A stretch of 36,573 nt of DNA from CAYGHG01 sp964349515 (GTDB lineage Bacteria; Oederibacteriota; PGYV01; CAYGHG01). Below, piece by piece: positions 8,737-16,371 of this stretch (position 1 is the first letter of the stretch; each line of letters starts with the position of its first letter). The position numbers and the translations under genes were made by a program. Below the pieces are notes generated by a model that worked only from the letters and a program-made list of their open reading frames with translations, was not told the DNA's origin and ran no database searches. Location of the stretch: positions 1 to 36,573 of the forward strand of contig CAYGHG010000011.1 in the NCBI GenBank assembly GCA_964349515.1, written 5' to 3'.

Positions 8737-9623
8737 AAAAAACAATACTAATTTCAGCGCTGTGTGCCGTTTTTACGGCTGCGGTTTTTGCGTCGGATTT
8801 TGACGGGGCGGTTTCAAAGGCCAGAAACCTGATGAATGAAGACAAACACGCCGAGGCCGCAAAGATTCTTGTTCGGGCGGAGGGCATTGCGCCTAAAAAC
8901 AGGCTTATGAGCCTGTACGTGGACCTCGGCATATGCTTCAGAAAAACAGGGCAGAATGACCGTGCGATTGAATACTACAAAAAAGCCGCGGAGATTTCCC
9001 CGGGGATGGCGGATATTTACTACAACATAGGGCTGGCCTATTATTACAAGCGCGATTATTCCCGCGCGATTGAGAATTATTCAAAGGCAATAAAGCTTTC
9101 CCCGTCATATACAGAGGCTTACGGCGCACAGGCAATGGCTTACCGGGACAGAGGGATGACAGACACCGCAATGAAGGTTATAAAAGAGGCGCTTCAGCGC
9201 GACCCGAAATACGCGGGCGGTTACAACATTATGGGCAACTGTTTTTCCGACAAAAAAAATTACGGCAGCGCCATAGAGATGTACAAAAATGCCATATCGC
9301 TCAGGCCCGACTATGTTTCGGCTTTTAACAACCTGGGGGCGGTTTACTGTGAGACCGGCGATTACCCGCGCGCTATTGACGCTTACAGGCAGGCGCTGGC
9401 CATAGAAAGAAACGATCCTGACCTTTACAACAGCCTGGGCTATACTTATATGAGGGCGGGCGACTGCTACAAGGCAATAGACATGTTTAAGGCGGCGATA
9501 AGGAAAGATGCCGATAAAAAAGAAGCGTATGACGACCTGGTGCACTGCCTTAAAAAATCGGGTATGAGCAGGGAGGCTGAGCGTTGGAGAAAAATAAGAG
9601 AATCAAGGTTTGGCAGGAAGTGA
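8733..9623 (+). CDS. Secreted TPR-repeat protein
   Basis: A 296-residue protein with a cleavable signal peptide (about residues 1-20, ending AVFAS) and no lipobox Cys. The remainder (about 25-290) is seven or so TPR units, including clear ones such as ADIYYNIGLAYYYKRDYSRA. The start is a GTG whose last bases form the upstream stop (GTGA); no ATG nearby gives a signal peptide. Probably periplasmic. It is the fourth TPR-bearing product in five genes, so a shared scaffold role with the neighbouring membrane glycosyltransferases is plausible but inferred. Confidence 0.87.
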   Translation: MKKTILISALCAVFTAAVFASDFDGAVSKARNLMNEDKHAEAAKILVRAEGIAPKNRLMSLYVDLGICFRKTGQNDRAIEYYKKAAEISPGMADIYYNIGLAYYYKRDYSRAIENYSKAIKLSPSYTEAYGAQAMAYRDRGMTDTAMKVIKEALQRDPKYAGGYNIMGNCFSDKKNYGSAIEMYKNAISLRPDYVSAFNNLGAVYCETGDYPRAIDAYRQALAIERNDPDLYNSLGYTYMRAGDCYKAIDMFKAAIRKDADKKEAYDDLVHCLKKSGMSREAERWRKIRESRFGRK

Positions 9624-9626
9624 GCC

Positions 9627-11507
9627 GTGGCTGAAAGAATACTAAAGCCGGCGGGGCTGCTGGTTTTTGCCGCGCTTTTTACCGCCTGGGCCCTTAAATT
9701 CCCGTCGCCAAAAGACATACAGGCTTTTTATTCATCCATATTTTTCGGAGTGATATTCTGCGCCTCATATACGGCGCTGGGGATGAAAATTCTTAAAGCC
9801 TTAAAAATACACCTGAATGCTTCCCTGAAATACCCGGCTGCCTTTGCGGCTTCTTACTGCCTGTGGGGTTTTATCTGGGCATTGGCGGGAGCCGCCGGGC
9901 TCTATAATCCTTTTACAGCCGCAGCAGCCTTGGCTGTTTCCTTATTAATATGCATTCCGGAATACAGGGAAATGGCTGAAGATGTTAAAAATTTTACCGG
10001 CCGGCCTGCAGCCGGCGCGCCGCTTCTATACGCTGTTTTTGCGGCGGCTGCCCTGTTTTTGCTGTTTGCGGTTTCTGCCGTGCCGGCTGTCTATTATGAC
10101 GCGCTTGTTTACCACGCCGCGGTGCCGGGGCGCTACATAGCCGAGGGCAGGGCGGTCAACATTCCTGAAAATATATTTTCATATTTTCCGAAACTCGCCT
10201 CGATGAACTGGCTTTTTGTGATGCTTGTGTCAGGCGGCGAAGCCTATAAACTGCTTCAGTTTTATACCGGCGTTATGGCGGCGCTTGCTGTTTACGGCAT
10301 GGCAAAGAGGGAGGCAGGCGCGGGAAGCCCGGCTTTTTTGATTGCCTTAACCTGCCCGCTTTTCTTTCTTAATGCGACAAGGCCCGGGGCAGAGGTGCCT
10401 ATGGCGCTGTTATGCGCCGTGCTCATGGCGCTGCTTTTCAACAGAAAAGAGGCCGCGCCTTACGGGCTTTTGCTTTTGTGCTCGTTTTTTGCCGGTTCGC
10501 TTGCGGCTTTGAAATATACGGGCGCGGTGCCTGCCCTGTTTTTTGCGGGTTTTATTATTTACTATGTTTTTAAATCAGGCATCAAAAAAAGCGCGCCGGT
10601 ATTTTTGATTCTTGCGGCTGTGCCTGTTATGCCTTATCTCGCTCAGAATCTGGCATGGACAGGGGAGGCTTTTTATCCCTTTATGTCAGCGGCAGCGGAT
10701 GCCTCGGAGTATGTGCGCCACGTCGCGGGGTTCGGGCCTCAAAAAAACGCGGCCGCTTTTTTTGCCGCGCCCTTTGCCGCGGTATTTGACCCGGTGGCTT
10801 TCGGAGGGGACGCCGCCTCGCCGCTTTTGTCTGTAGTGTTCATCTTTTTGCCGCTGTTTTTCTTCATAAAAAATGCAAGGCCCTACGCCGCTTTTTTTGC
10901 CTTCTTTTACGCGGCCTGGTTTGTATCGGGAAGCGTGCTCAGGTTTTTCATGCCGGCAATGCCGGCTGTTTATCTTCTCGCGGCGCTTCTCGCTTCCCGC
11001 GCGGGAGGGTTAAAACACCCGGCGGTCATAGCCGCGGCGGTGTTGCAGGTTTCTGTGTCGATTTATTACGCCGAGAAATACATAAAGCCCTTTTCCTTAA
11101 TTGAACTCGGAAGGCAGTCATATCTGGAATCAAGGCTTTCATATGCCAAGGCGGCGGGGTATCTGAACAAACTAAAAGATAAGGGGGGCGTGCTTGTGCT
11201 CGGCGACGCCCGCACCCATCATATAAACAGGCAGGCTTACGCTTTTACTGTATTCAATCAGGCGCAGCAGAGTGAAACGGCAGAGGCGTTGTCCGGAGCC
11301 GGCGCGCCGCAGTATCTTGAAGAGCGGGGCATAGGGTATATTCTTCTTAACACAGCCGAACTTGAGCGGTTAAAAGACGCGGGGTTCGGGACAATAAGGG
11401 CATTCGCCGCATCTGCGGGTTTCAAAAAACTGGTGGACAGCGGTTTTGAAAGAATATATAGTGATGCGGGCTGTGAAATTTTCAGGGTAAAAAAGGAGAT
11501 TAAATGA
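9627..11507 (+). CDS. Polytopic membrane protein, GT-C glycosyltransferase-like (PMT/ArnT type)
   Basis: A 626-residue protein with about 11-13 predicted membrane helices. A large first periplasmic loop contains YYDALVYHAAVPGRYIAEG (about 153-171), the place where GT-C enzymes of the PMT/ArnT/DUF-type superfamily keep a catalytic Asp. The C-terminal 120 residues are soluble. It starts with GTG, three bases after the upstream stop, with AGGAAG 6 bases before. It probably transfers a sugar from a polyprenyl-phosphate carrier on the outer side of the inner membrane. I do not recognise a precise family. Confidence 0.75.
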   Translation: MAERILKPAGLLVFAALFTAWALKFPSPKDIQAFYSSIFFGVIFCASYTALGMKILKALKIHLNASLKYPAAFAASYCLWGFIWALAGAAGLYNPFTAAAALAVSLLICIPEYREMAEDVKNFTGRPAAGAPLLYAVFAAAALFLLFAVSAVPAVYYDALVYHAAVPGRYIAEGRAVNIPENIFSYFPKLASMNWLFVMLVSGGEAYKLLQFYTGVMAALAVYGMAKREAGAGSPAFLIALTCPLFFLNATRPGAEVPMALLCAVLMALLFNRKEAAPYGLLLLCSFFAGSLAALKYTGAVPALFFAGFIIYYVFKSGIKKSAPVFLILAAVPVMPYLAQNLAWTGEAFYPFMSAAADASEYVRHVAGFGPQKNAAAFFAAPFAAVFDPVAFGGDAASPLLSVVFIFLPLFFFIKNARPYAAFFAFFYAAWFVSGSVLRFFMPAMPAVYLLAALLASRAGGLKHPAVIAAAVLQVSVSIYYAEKYIKPFSLIELGRQSYLESRLSYAKAAGYLNKLKDKGGVLVLGDARTHHINRQAYAFTVFNQAQQSETAEALSGAGAPQYLEERGIGYILLNTAELERLKDAGFGTIRAFAASAGFKKLVDSGFERIYSDAGCEIFRVKKEIK

Positions 11508-12535
11508 CAGGCTATATACTGGTGGCTGTTTCTTCGTTTGTGCTCGGCATGATACTCGTGCCGCTCGCGATGAAGGCTGCGGCAAAGTTCGGAGTAATGG
11601 ACAGGCCCCATACAAAACTTAAAAAGCACAAAAAACCGGTGCCTTATCTGGGAGGCCTGGCGATATACCTGGCTTTTGCGATACCGGTCATTGCCTATAA
11701 AATCATAATGCATCAGGAACTCTACGGCGTAGTCGGGATACTCGCGGGGGCCACTCTGATGATGGCGGTCGGGCTCTATGACGACATGAAAAATTTAAAC
11801 CCTTATGTGAAACTTGCCGCGCAGTTCGCGGCGGCGCTGATAATACTGAAAGTAAACATGCACATAAAATTTATGGACAACAATATACTTAACTATATTC
11901 TCACCGTATTGTGGGTTGTGGGCATAACAAACGCGATGAACTTAATTGACATAATGGACGGCCTGGCCGGAGGCGTCGCGGCGGTGGCCTGTCTTGCTTT
12001 TTTTACCGTGGCACTGCTTAGTTCCAGGGTGAACAACATAGTCCCGGCACTCGCGCTCTTCGGCGCGGTTACTGCCTTTCTTTATTTTAACAAACCGCCT
12101 GCGAAAATTTATATGGGCGACGCGGGTTCGCTTTTTATCGGATTCATGATGGCGGCCCTTGCCTTAAACGAGAGCTATTCGAGGGTAAACTACATTGCGG
12201 TTCTCTCACCGCTCCTCATACTCGGAGTTCCGATTTTTGACACATTTCTTGTGATGTTTATCAGGATAAGAAAAGGCATTCTTCCCATATACGGCTCAGA
12301 CGACCATCTGGCGCAGAGGCTTGTGATGATAGGGCTTTCAAAACCCCACGCTACGGCGTTTCTGGTGATGCTGACCCTTGTGCTCTCGGTGCTCGCGGTG
12401 GTGTCCACCTTTATGACAATAAAGGACGCGCTTATACTTTATCTCGCGGTCGCGGTCGCGGCGATTATGTTTGCGATGCTTGTGATGTCGGTTGACATGA
12501 AAGACTACCACAGGGTCCACCATAAAAGGAAATGA
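11504..12535 (+). CDS. Undecaprenyl-phosphate sugar-1-phosphate transferase (MraY/WecA/TagO family)
   Basis: A 343-residue polytopic membrane enzyme that starts lipid-linked glycan synthesis by moving a HexNAc-1-phosphate from UDP-sugar to undecaprenyl phosphate. All family landmarks are visible: RPHTKLKKHKKPVPYLGG (about 35-52), the Mg-binding LYDDMKNLNPYVKL (about 90-103), NLIDIMDGLAGG (about 146-157), MGDAGSLFIGF (about 204-214) and the cytosolic GSDDHLAQRL (about 264-273), the counterpart of the WecA His motif. It looks more like WecA/TagO than MraY because it lacks the MraY peptide-region features and sits in a glycan locus. ATGA overlap with the upstream gene. Confidence 0.92.
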   Translation: MTGYILVAVSSFVLGMILVPLAMKAAAKFGVMDRPHTKLKKHKKPVPYLGGLAIYLAFAIPVIAYKIIMHQELYGVVGILAGATLMMAVGLYDDMKNLNPYVKLAAQFAAALIILKVNMHIKFMDNNILNYILTVLWVVGITNAMNLIDIMDGLAGGVAAVACLAFFTVALLSSRVNNIVPALALFGAVTAFLYFNKPPAKIYMGDAGSLFIGFMMAALALNESYSRVNYIAVLSPLLILGVPIFDTFLVMFIRIRKGILPIYGSDDHLAQRLVMIGLSKPHATAFLVMLTLVLSVLAVVSTFMTIKDALILYLAVAVAAIMFAMLVMSVDMKDYHRVHHKRK

Positions 12536-13809
12536 AGACCATAATAATAGGCGCGGGTTTCGCGGGGCTTTCCGCGGCGCACGCCCTGAGGGGGAAATGT
12601 GAAGTAATAGAGGCGGGCTCAAGGCCCGGCGGGCTTTGCAGGACCGAGGTTGAGGGCGGTTTTACTTTTGATTACACGGGCCACCTGATGCACCTGAGGG
12701 AGGGTGCCGCGAAGGATTTCATATTAAACAACACGCCCGTAAGGATGAACATCCTTGAGCGCAGGGCTTTCATATATTCTCACGGTACTTATACCGGATA
12801 CCCCTACCAGATAAACAATTACGGCCTGCCGGTTAAAACCGTTGAGGAAAATCTGCGCGGGTTTTTCAGGGCGCGGCTTTCAGGGAGGGTGTCTGAAAAA
12901 AGCTTCCTCTCCTGGATTAACACCTCGCTCGGAAGCGGCATTGCCAAAAATTTTATGGCGCCATACAATTCAAAACTATGGAAACATCCGCTTGAAAAAC
13001 TCACGCTTGAATGGCTCGGGAGGTTTGTGCCGTCGCCTTCCATGGAAGAAGTGCTCGAAGGCATACTTCCAAAGGGAAGGAAAGGCGCAGGATACAACGC
13101 AAATTTTTACTATCCTGAAAAGGGAGGGATAGAGTCTGTCATAAAAGGTATTTACGAAGGGGTAAAAGACTGTGTTTCCTTAAATGAAAAAGGGGTGCGC
13201 ATAGACACGGAGCGCAGGGTTGTAATAACAGGCAAGGGGAAGAGGCCCTATGAGAGGCTGATTTCCACGATGCCGCTTAAGAGCCTTCTTGAAATGACGG
13301 GAAAAGGAACTCACCGCGCGTATTCAAAAAAACTCAAAGCGGTGAATGTTTACTGCCTGAATATCGGGTTTAAACTAAAAAAACAGATTGATATGAGCTG
13401 GGTTTATGTGCCGGAAAAAAAGCACCCCTTTTACAGGATAGGCTTTCCCCACAATTTCTCCGGGCTAAATGCGCCCGAAGGCTTTGGTTCTGTTTTTTGT
13501 GAGGTGTCTTTTCACGGCAATAAGCCGCCTGCGGGGACTGATGGCGCTATAATAGAGGGGCTCATAGCAATGGGAATAATAGAAAGCCGCGCGGATATAG
13601 AAGTGCTTCTTCCGATGACGCTTAAGGGCGCTTATGTCATATATGACAGAGAGAGGCGTGAAATACTTGATAAGGTTGTGCCCGAACTTGAATCAAAAGG
13701 CATATTCCTTGCCGGCAGGTACGGCAGGTGGGAGTACTCGTCAATGGAAGACGCGGTTGTTGAAGGGTTTGAAGCGGCGCGAAGGGCAAGTTATAAGATA
13801 AAGGATTGA
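12532..13809 (+). CDS. FAD-dependent oxidoreductase (amine oxidase/UDP-galactopyranose mutase-like)
   Basis: A 425-residue flavoprotein. The N-terminus has the dinucleotide-binding GAGFAGLSAAHAL (about 7-19) followed by ARPGG-type FAD contacts (SRPGGLCRTE) and DYTGHLMHL. The C-terminus carries GIFLAGRYGRWEY and EDAVVEG, the usual closing FAD contacts of this superfamily. Related proteins in polysaccharide loci are often labelled protoporphyrinogen oxidase or UDP-galactopyranose mutase. Given its position between a priming transferase and a glycosyltransferase, a sugar-nucleotide role is more likely than haem synthesis. The exact substrate cannot be read from sequence. It overlaps the upstream stop (ATGA). 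Confidence 0.8.
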   Translation: MKTIIIGAGFAGLSAAHALRGKCEVIEAGSRPGGLCRTEVEGGFTFDYTGHLMHLREGAAKDFILNNTPVRMNILERRAFIYSHGTYTGYPYQINNYGLPVKTVEENLRGFFRARLSGRVSEKSFLSWINTSLGSGIAKNFMAPYNSKLWKHPLEKLTLEWLGRFVPSPSMEEVLEGILPKGRKGAGYNANFYYPEKGGIESVIKGIYEGVKDCVSLNEKGVRIDTERRVVITGKGKRPYERLISTMPLKSLLEMTGKGTHRAYSKKLKAVNVYCLNIGFKLKKQIDMSWVYVPEKKHPFYRIGFPHNFSGLNAPEGFGSVFCEVSFHGNKPPAGTDGAIIEGLIAMGIIESRADIEVLLPMTLKGAYVIYDRERREILDKVVPELESKGIFLAGRYGRWEYSSMEDAVVEGFEAARRASYKIKD

Positions 13810-13830
13810 AGACATAAGACAAAAGACAAA
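13810..13830 (+). repeat. Heptamer array, 3 x 7 bp (AGACATA, AGACAAA, AGACAAA)
   Basis: Three perfect-register 7-bp units begin one base after the stop of the FAD enzyme and lie just before the ribosome site (GGTGAGGA) of the next gene. Same unit family as at 14426-14446, 19850-19902, 20236-20289 and, more diverged, 35612-35675. Confidence 0.7.
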
Positions 13831-13849
13831 AAGGTGAGGACAAAGTATA

Positions 13850-14977
13850 GTGAAAAGCAAAACAAAAAAGGTCAACATTGCCATAGTGATAACCCGGCTT
13901 GAGCTCGGCGGGGCTCAGCAGGTGGCTCTTTATCTGGCGCGGCACCTTGACAGAAAAAAATTCAACGTGCATCTTATTGCCGGAAGGGGCGGGATGCTGG
14001 ACGAAAAAACCGGGAAAGAACCCAAGGCGCAAATCCCAAGGGTGGAGCTGTGGGATGAGATCGTGCATCCGATACGGCCGGATAAGGATTTGGCGGCTTA
14101 CAGGAAACTGAAAAAATACTTCATAGAAAACAAAATCGATGTTGTAAACACCCATTCTTCAAAAGCAGGGCTTTTGGGCAGGCTTGCGGCGCGGGCAGCG
14201 GGGGTAAAAAAAACAGTTCACACCGTTCACGGATTCCCTTTTCATAAATATCAAAATCCCGTGATGCATTGGGGTTATGTGCTGCTTGAGAAGTTTGCGG
14301 CAGCGTTTACCCATAAACTCGTGGCGGTGGGAAATGATGTTAAAGAATACGGCCTGAAAAAAGGCGTTGGAAAACCCGGGCAGTATGAAGTGATAAGGGC
14401 GGGGGTGGATTTAAAAAAGTTTATGAGACAGAAGACAAAAGACAGAAGTTTTATCAGGGCGCAGGGGCTTGACCCAAAGCTGTTTACCGTAGGCATGATC
14501 GGAAACCTTAAAAAACAGAAAAATTACAAGGAGTTCATTGAAATAGCTAAGGAAGCAACTGCCGGGAATGACAAAATACAGTTTGTTTTCGCGGGAGGGC
14601 ACGCTTCGGGAAGCGGCAGCGTGGAGACGGGCTCTGACAGGGCCAGGTTTATCGGCTGGACAGACCAGCCTGAGGTTTTTATGGCCTCTCTTGACTGCTT
14701 TTTGCTTACGTCGCTGTGGGAGGGGCTGCCCTGCACGCTGGTGCAGGCCGCTGCGGCGGGTAAATACATTATCGCGACTGACATATACGGCAACAGGGAG
14801 TTTGTAAAACTTGCGGGCGGTTTTTTGTACGAGCCGGGGAACATACGGCAGGCGGCGCAAAGAATACTGCAGCTTGCCGGGCGGCCTGTAAAGATAAAAC
14901 CGGCGGCCGGTTTTTTAATGGAATTTGGATCTGATTTTATGCTCAAAAAGTACGAAAAGCTGTTTGGTGAAAAATAA
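13850..14977 (+). CDS. GT4 family glycosyltransferase
   Basis: A 375-residue cytosolic GT-B enzyme, last gene of the glycan locus. It has the GT4 N-terminal ELGGAQQVALYLA (about 18-30), a central VNTHSSKAGLLGRLAA, and the C-terminal donor-binding segment SLWEGLPCTLVQAAAAGK (about 287-304), in which the usual second Glu of the EX7E motif is replaced by Gln (EGLPCTLVQ). GTG start with GGTGAGGA 9 bases upstream. It is separated from the upstream gene by 40 bases that hold a heptamer array. A second array of the same family lies inside the gene at 14426-14446 and encodes RQKTKDR in the linker after the inter-domain GVDLKKF motif, where family members vary in length. Confidence 0.87.
   Translation: MKSKTKKVNIAIVITRLELGGAQQVALYLARHLDRKKFNVHLIAGRGGMLDEKTGKEPKAQIPRVELWDEIVHPIRPDKDLAAYRKLKKYFIENKIDVVNTHSSKAGLLGRLAARAAGVKKTVHTVHGFPFHKYQNPVMHWGYVLLEKFAAAFTHKLVAVGNDVKEYGLKKGVGKPGQYEVIRAGVDLKKFMRQKTKDRSFIRAQGLDPKLFTVGMIGNLKKQKNYKEFIEIAKEATAGNDKIQFVFAGGHASGSGSVETGSDRARFIGWTDQPEVFMASLDCFLLTSLWEGLPCTLVQAAAAGKYIIATDIYGNREFVKLAGGFLYEPGNIRQAAQRILQLAGRPVKIKPAAGFLMEFGSDFMLKKYEKLFGEK
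14426..14446 (+). repeat. In-frame heptamer array inside the GT4 gene
   Basis: Exactly three tandem 7-bp units (AGACAGA, AGACAAA, AGACAGA) inside a coding region. Because 3 x 7 = 21, the array adds seven codons (R Q K T K D R) without breaking the frame. It lies in a variable linker of the protein. Confidence 0.75.
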
Positions 14978-15026
14978 GTTTTTTATAAGAAGTTGTAAAC
15001 TAAAACAGCACTGCTTCCGTCAAACA

Positions 15027-15048
15027 ATAAAGTTTGGTATAAAGTTTG
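15027..15048 (+). repeat. Paired 10-bp direct repeats upstream of a promoter
   Basis: ATAAAGTTTG occurs at 15027-15036 and again at 15039-15048, a 12-bp step, ending 12 bases before the proposed -35 at 15061. It could be an activator site for the 15118 gene; this is inference. Confidence 0.4.
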
Positions 15049-15060
15049 AAATTTTTCATG

Positions 15061-15089
15061 TTCACAAAGAGCTTTTAGTGTGATAAAAT
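15061..15089 (+). promoter_or_regulatory. Sigma70-type promoter of the envelope module
   Basis: TTCACA (15061-15066), 17-bp spacer, TAAAAT (15084-15089), preceded by TGTGA. Two CTTTTAGT direct repeats (15072-15079, 15090-15097) flank the -10. It fits transcription starting near 15096, about 20 bases before the 15118 start codon. Confidence 0.5.
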
Positions 15090-15117
15090 CTTTTAGTAAA
15101 ATTTAAAGGAGGGAAAT

Positions 15118-15675
15118 ATGAAGAAAATTACGGTTTTAGCTCTTGTTTTTGCTTTTGCTCTCGGTACTGCATCGCTTTTTGCCGCTACACTTACCGAAAA
15201 GGTGGATAAACTGATAGCCACCAACCAGACCAAGGAAAGGACCTACTATCCGAGGGATGCAAGGCCCACCCTGATAAACCTTCACATAGGGCTTCCCTAC
15301 ACACTGGGCGGCACGGTCTCTTACAACATTGACCCTGCGATTTCCATAGGTATAGGGCTCGGAGCGCTTGCGCCGGGGTTTATAGCGGGTGTTGATGTAA
15401 AGTGGTACATCATGCCGACTTCTTTTACGCCTTACGTGGGCGGGGGCATTGACTATGCGCTTGCTTATGTTGACTCTGAGTTCGCAGGTTTAACCTGTTT
15501 CCATGCCGAAGGAGGCATAGATTATGCCTTTGACAACGGCTTTAACATCAATCTCGGCATAGCGTGGCTCCGCTCGTTTGCTGAGGCAACAGGCACTTTC
15601 AGCACTGCCTGGGGAAATGACGCTAAAAAGATAGATACTTGGAACATCCAATTCGGCTTAGGCTACAGGATATAG
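15118..15675 (+). CDS. Small secreted outer-membrane beta-barrel-like protein
   Basis: A 185-residue protein with a strong signal peptide (residues 1-23, ending SLFAA). The rest alternates short amphipathic strands with Gly and aromatic residues (for example SIGIGLGALAPGF, WYIMPTSFTPYVGGGIDYA, NLGIAWL) and ends with FGLGYRI, which has the charged/aromatic look of a barrel-closing strand although the last residue is Ile. This suggests an eight-strand OmpA/OmpW-like barrel, but no family is certain. AAAGGAGGG lies a few bases before the ATG. It begins a new transcription unit after a 140-bp gap from the glycan locus. Confidence 0.75.
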   Translation: MKKITVLALVFAFALGTASLFAATLTEKVDKLIATNQTKERTYYPRDARPTLINLHIGLPYTLGGTVSYNIDPAISIGIGLGALAPGFIAGVDVKWYIMPTSFTPYVGGGIDYALAYVDSEFAGLTCFHAEGGIDYAFDNGFNINLGIAWLRSFAEATGTFSTAWGNDAKKIDTWNIQFGLGYRI

Positions 15676-15685
15676 GAGGAAAAAA

Positions 15686-16288
15686 ATGAAAAAAACAGTA
15701 ATCGTAATGGTTGTTTTATCACTTGCATTCGTGTTTTCGTCGTGCGCTACGATGTCGGTCAAGAGGGTTGACGAGTCCACGATAACAGACCTATCCGGCA
15801 GATGGAACGACACAGACTCACAGCTTGTCGCGGAAAAACTCGTTGACGACATGTTAAACGGCGGCTGGCTGAGGCGCTACCTCAAGTCAAGCGGCAAAGA
15901 GCCGAGGGTAATAGTAGGCACCATAGCCAACAAGTCTGACGAGCACATTTCGGTGGTAACTTTTGTAAAAGACCTGGAGCGGGCGCTTACAAACTCCGGT
16001 GATGTGCGCTTCGTGGCCTCTAAGACCGAAAGGGAAGAGATAAGGGAAGAGCGCGCAGATATGCAGGAATACGCCTCTGACGCTTCCAGAAAAAAATTCA
16101 AGAAAGAAACAGCCGCTGATTTCATGTTAAAAGGCGTGCTTACTTCAATACCTGACGAGCGCGGCGGCACAAAGGCTGTTTACTACCAGATTGACGCCGA
16201 ACTTTTTGACCTTGAGACAAATGAAAAGGTCTGGGTCGGACAGAAAAAGATAAAGAAACTCATTGAAAGGCCCGGGTTCAAGCTTTAA
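15686..16288 (+). CDS. lpoB: LpoB-like lipoprotein (penicillin-binding protein activator family)
   Basis: A 200-residue lipoprotein. The lipobox FSSC puts the lipidated Cys at about residue 20. The mature region follows the LpoB family: DLSGRWNDTDSQLVAEKL (about 35-52), PRVIVGTIANKSDEHI (about 73-88), DFMLKGVLTSI (about 144-154) and a final KVWVGQKKIKK. In E. coli, LpoB is an outer-membrane lipoprotein that reaches through the peptidoglycan to stimulate PBP1b; family membership outside Proteobacteria does not prove the same partner. It has an AGGAGG site, and 10 bases separate it from the barrel-like gene. A strong hairpin lies just downstream, so it may be expressed more than the following lipoproteins. 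Confidence 0.82.
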   Translation: MKKTVIVMVVLSLAFVFSSCATMSVKRVDESTITDLSGRWNDTDSQLVAEKLVDDMLNGGWLRRYLKSSGKEPRVIVGTIANKSDEHISVVTFVKDLERALTNSGDVRFVASKTEREEIREERADMQEYASDASRKKFKKETAADFMLKGVLTSIPDERGGTKAVYYQIDAELFDLETNEKVWVGQKKIKKLIERPGFKL

Positions 16289-16310
16289 TAGACAGCCGGG
16301 GCAATACAAA

Positions 16311-16356
16311 AAATGCCGGCATTGTGCCTTGACCGGGGCGATGCCGGCATTTTCTT
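16311..16356 (+). terminator. Intrinsic terminator or attenuator inside the envelope operon
   Basis: A perfect 12-bp stem (AAATGCCGGCAT at 16311-16322 and ATGCCGGCATTT at 16341-16352), an 18-nt loop, then TCTTTT. It lies in the 83-bp gap between the LpoB-like gene and the next lipoprotein, with no clear promoter after it, so partial read-through is the simplest reading. Confidence 0.7.
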
Positions 16357-16371
16357 TTAAACGGAGGGCCG

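Noticed and set aside
12532..13809. Protoporphyrinogen oxidase (haem synthesis)
   Set aside because: The fold-level similarity is real, but the gene sits between glycan genes with an ATGA overlap; a sugar-related role is more likely.
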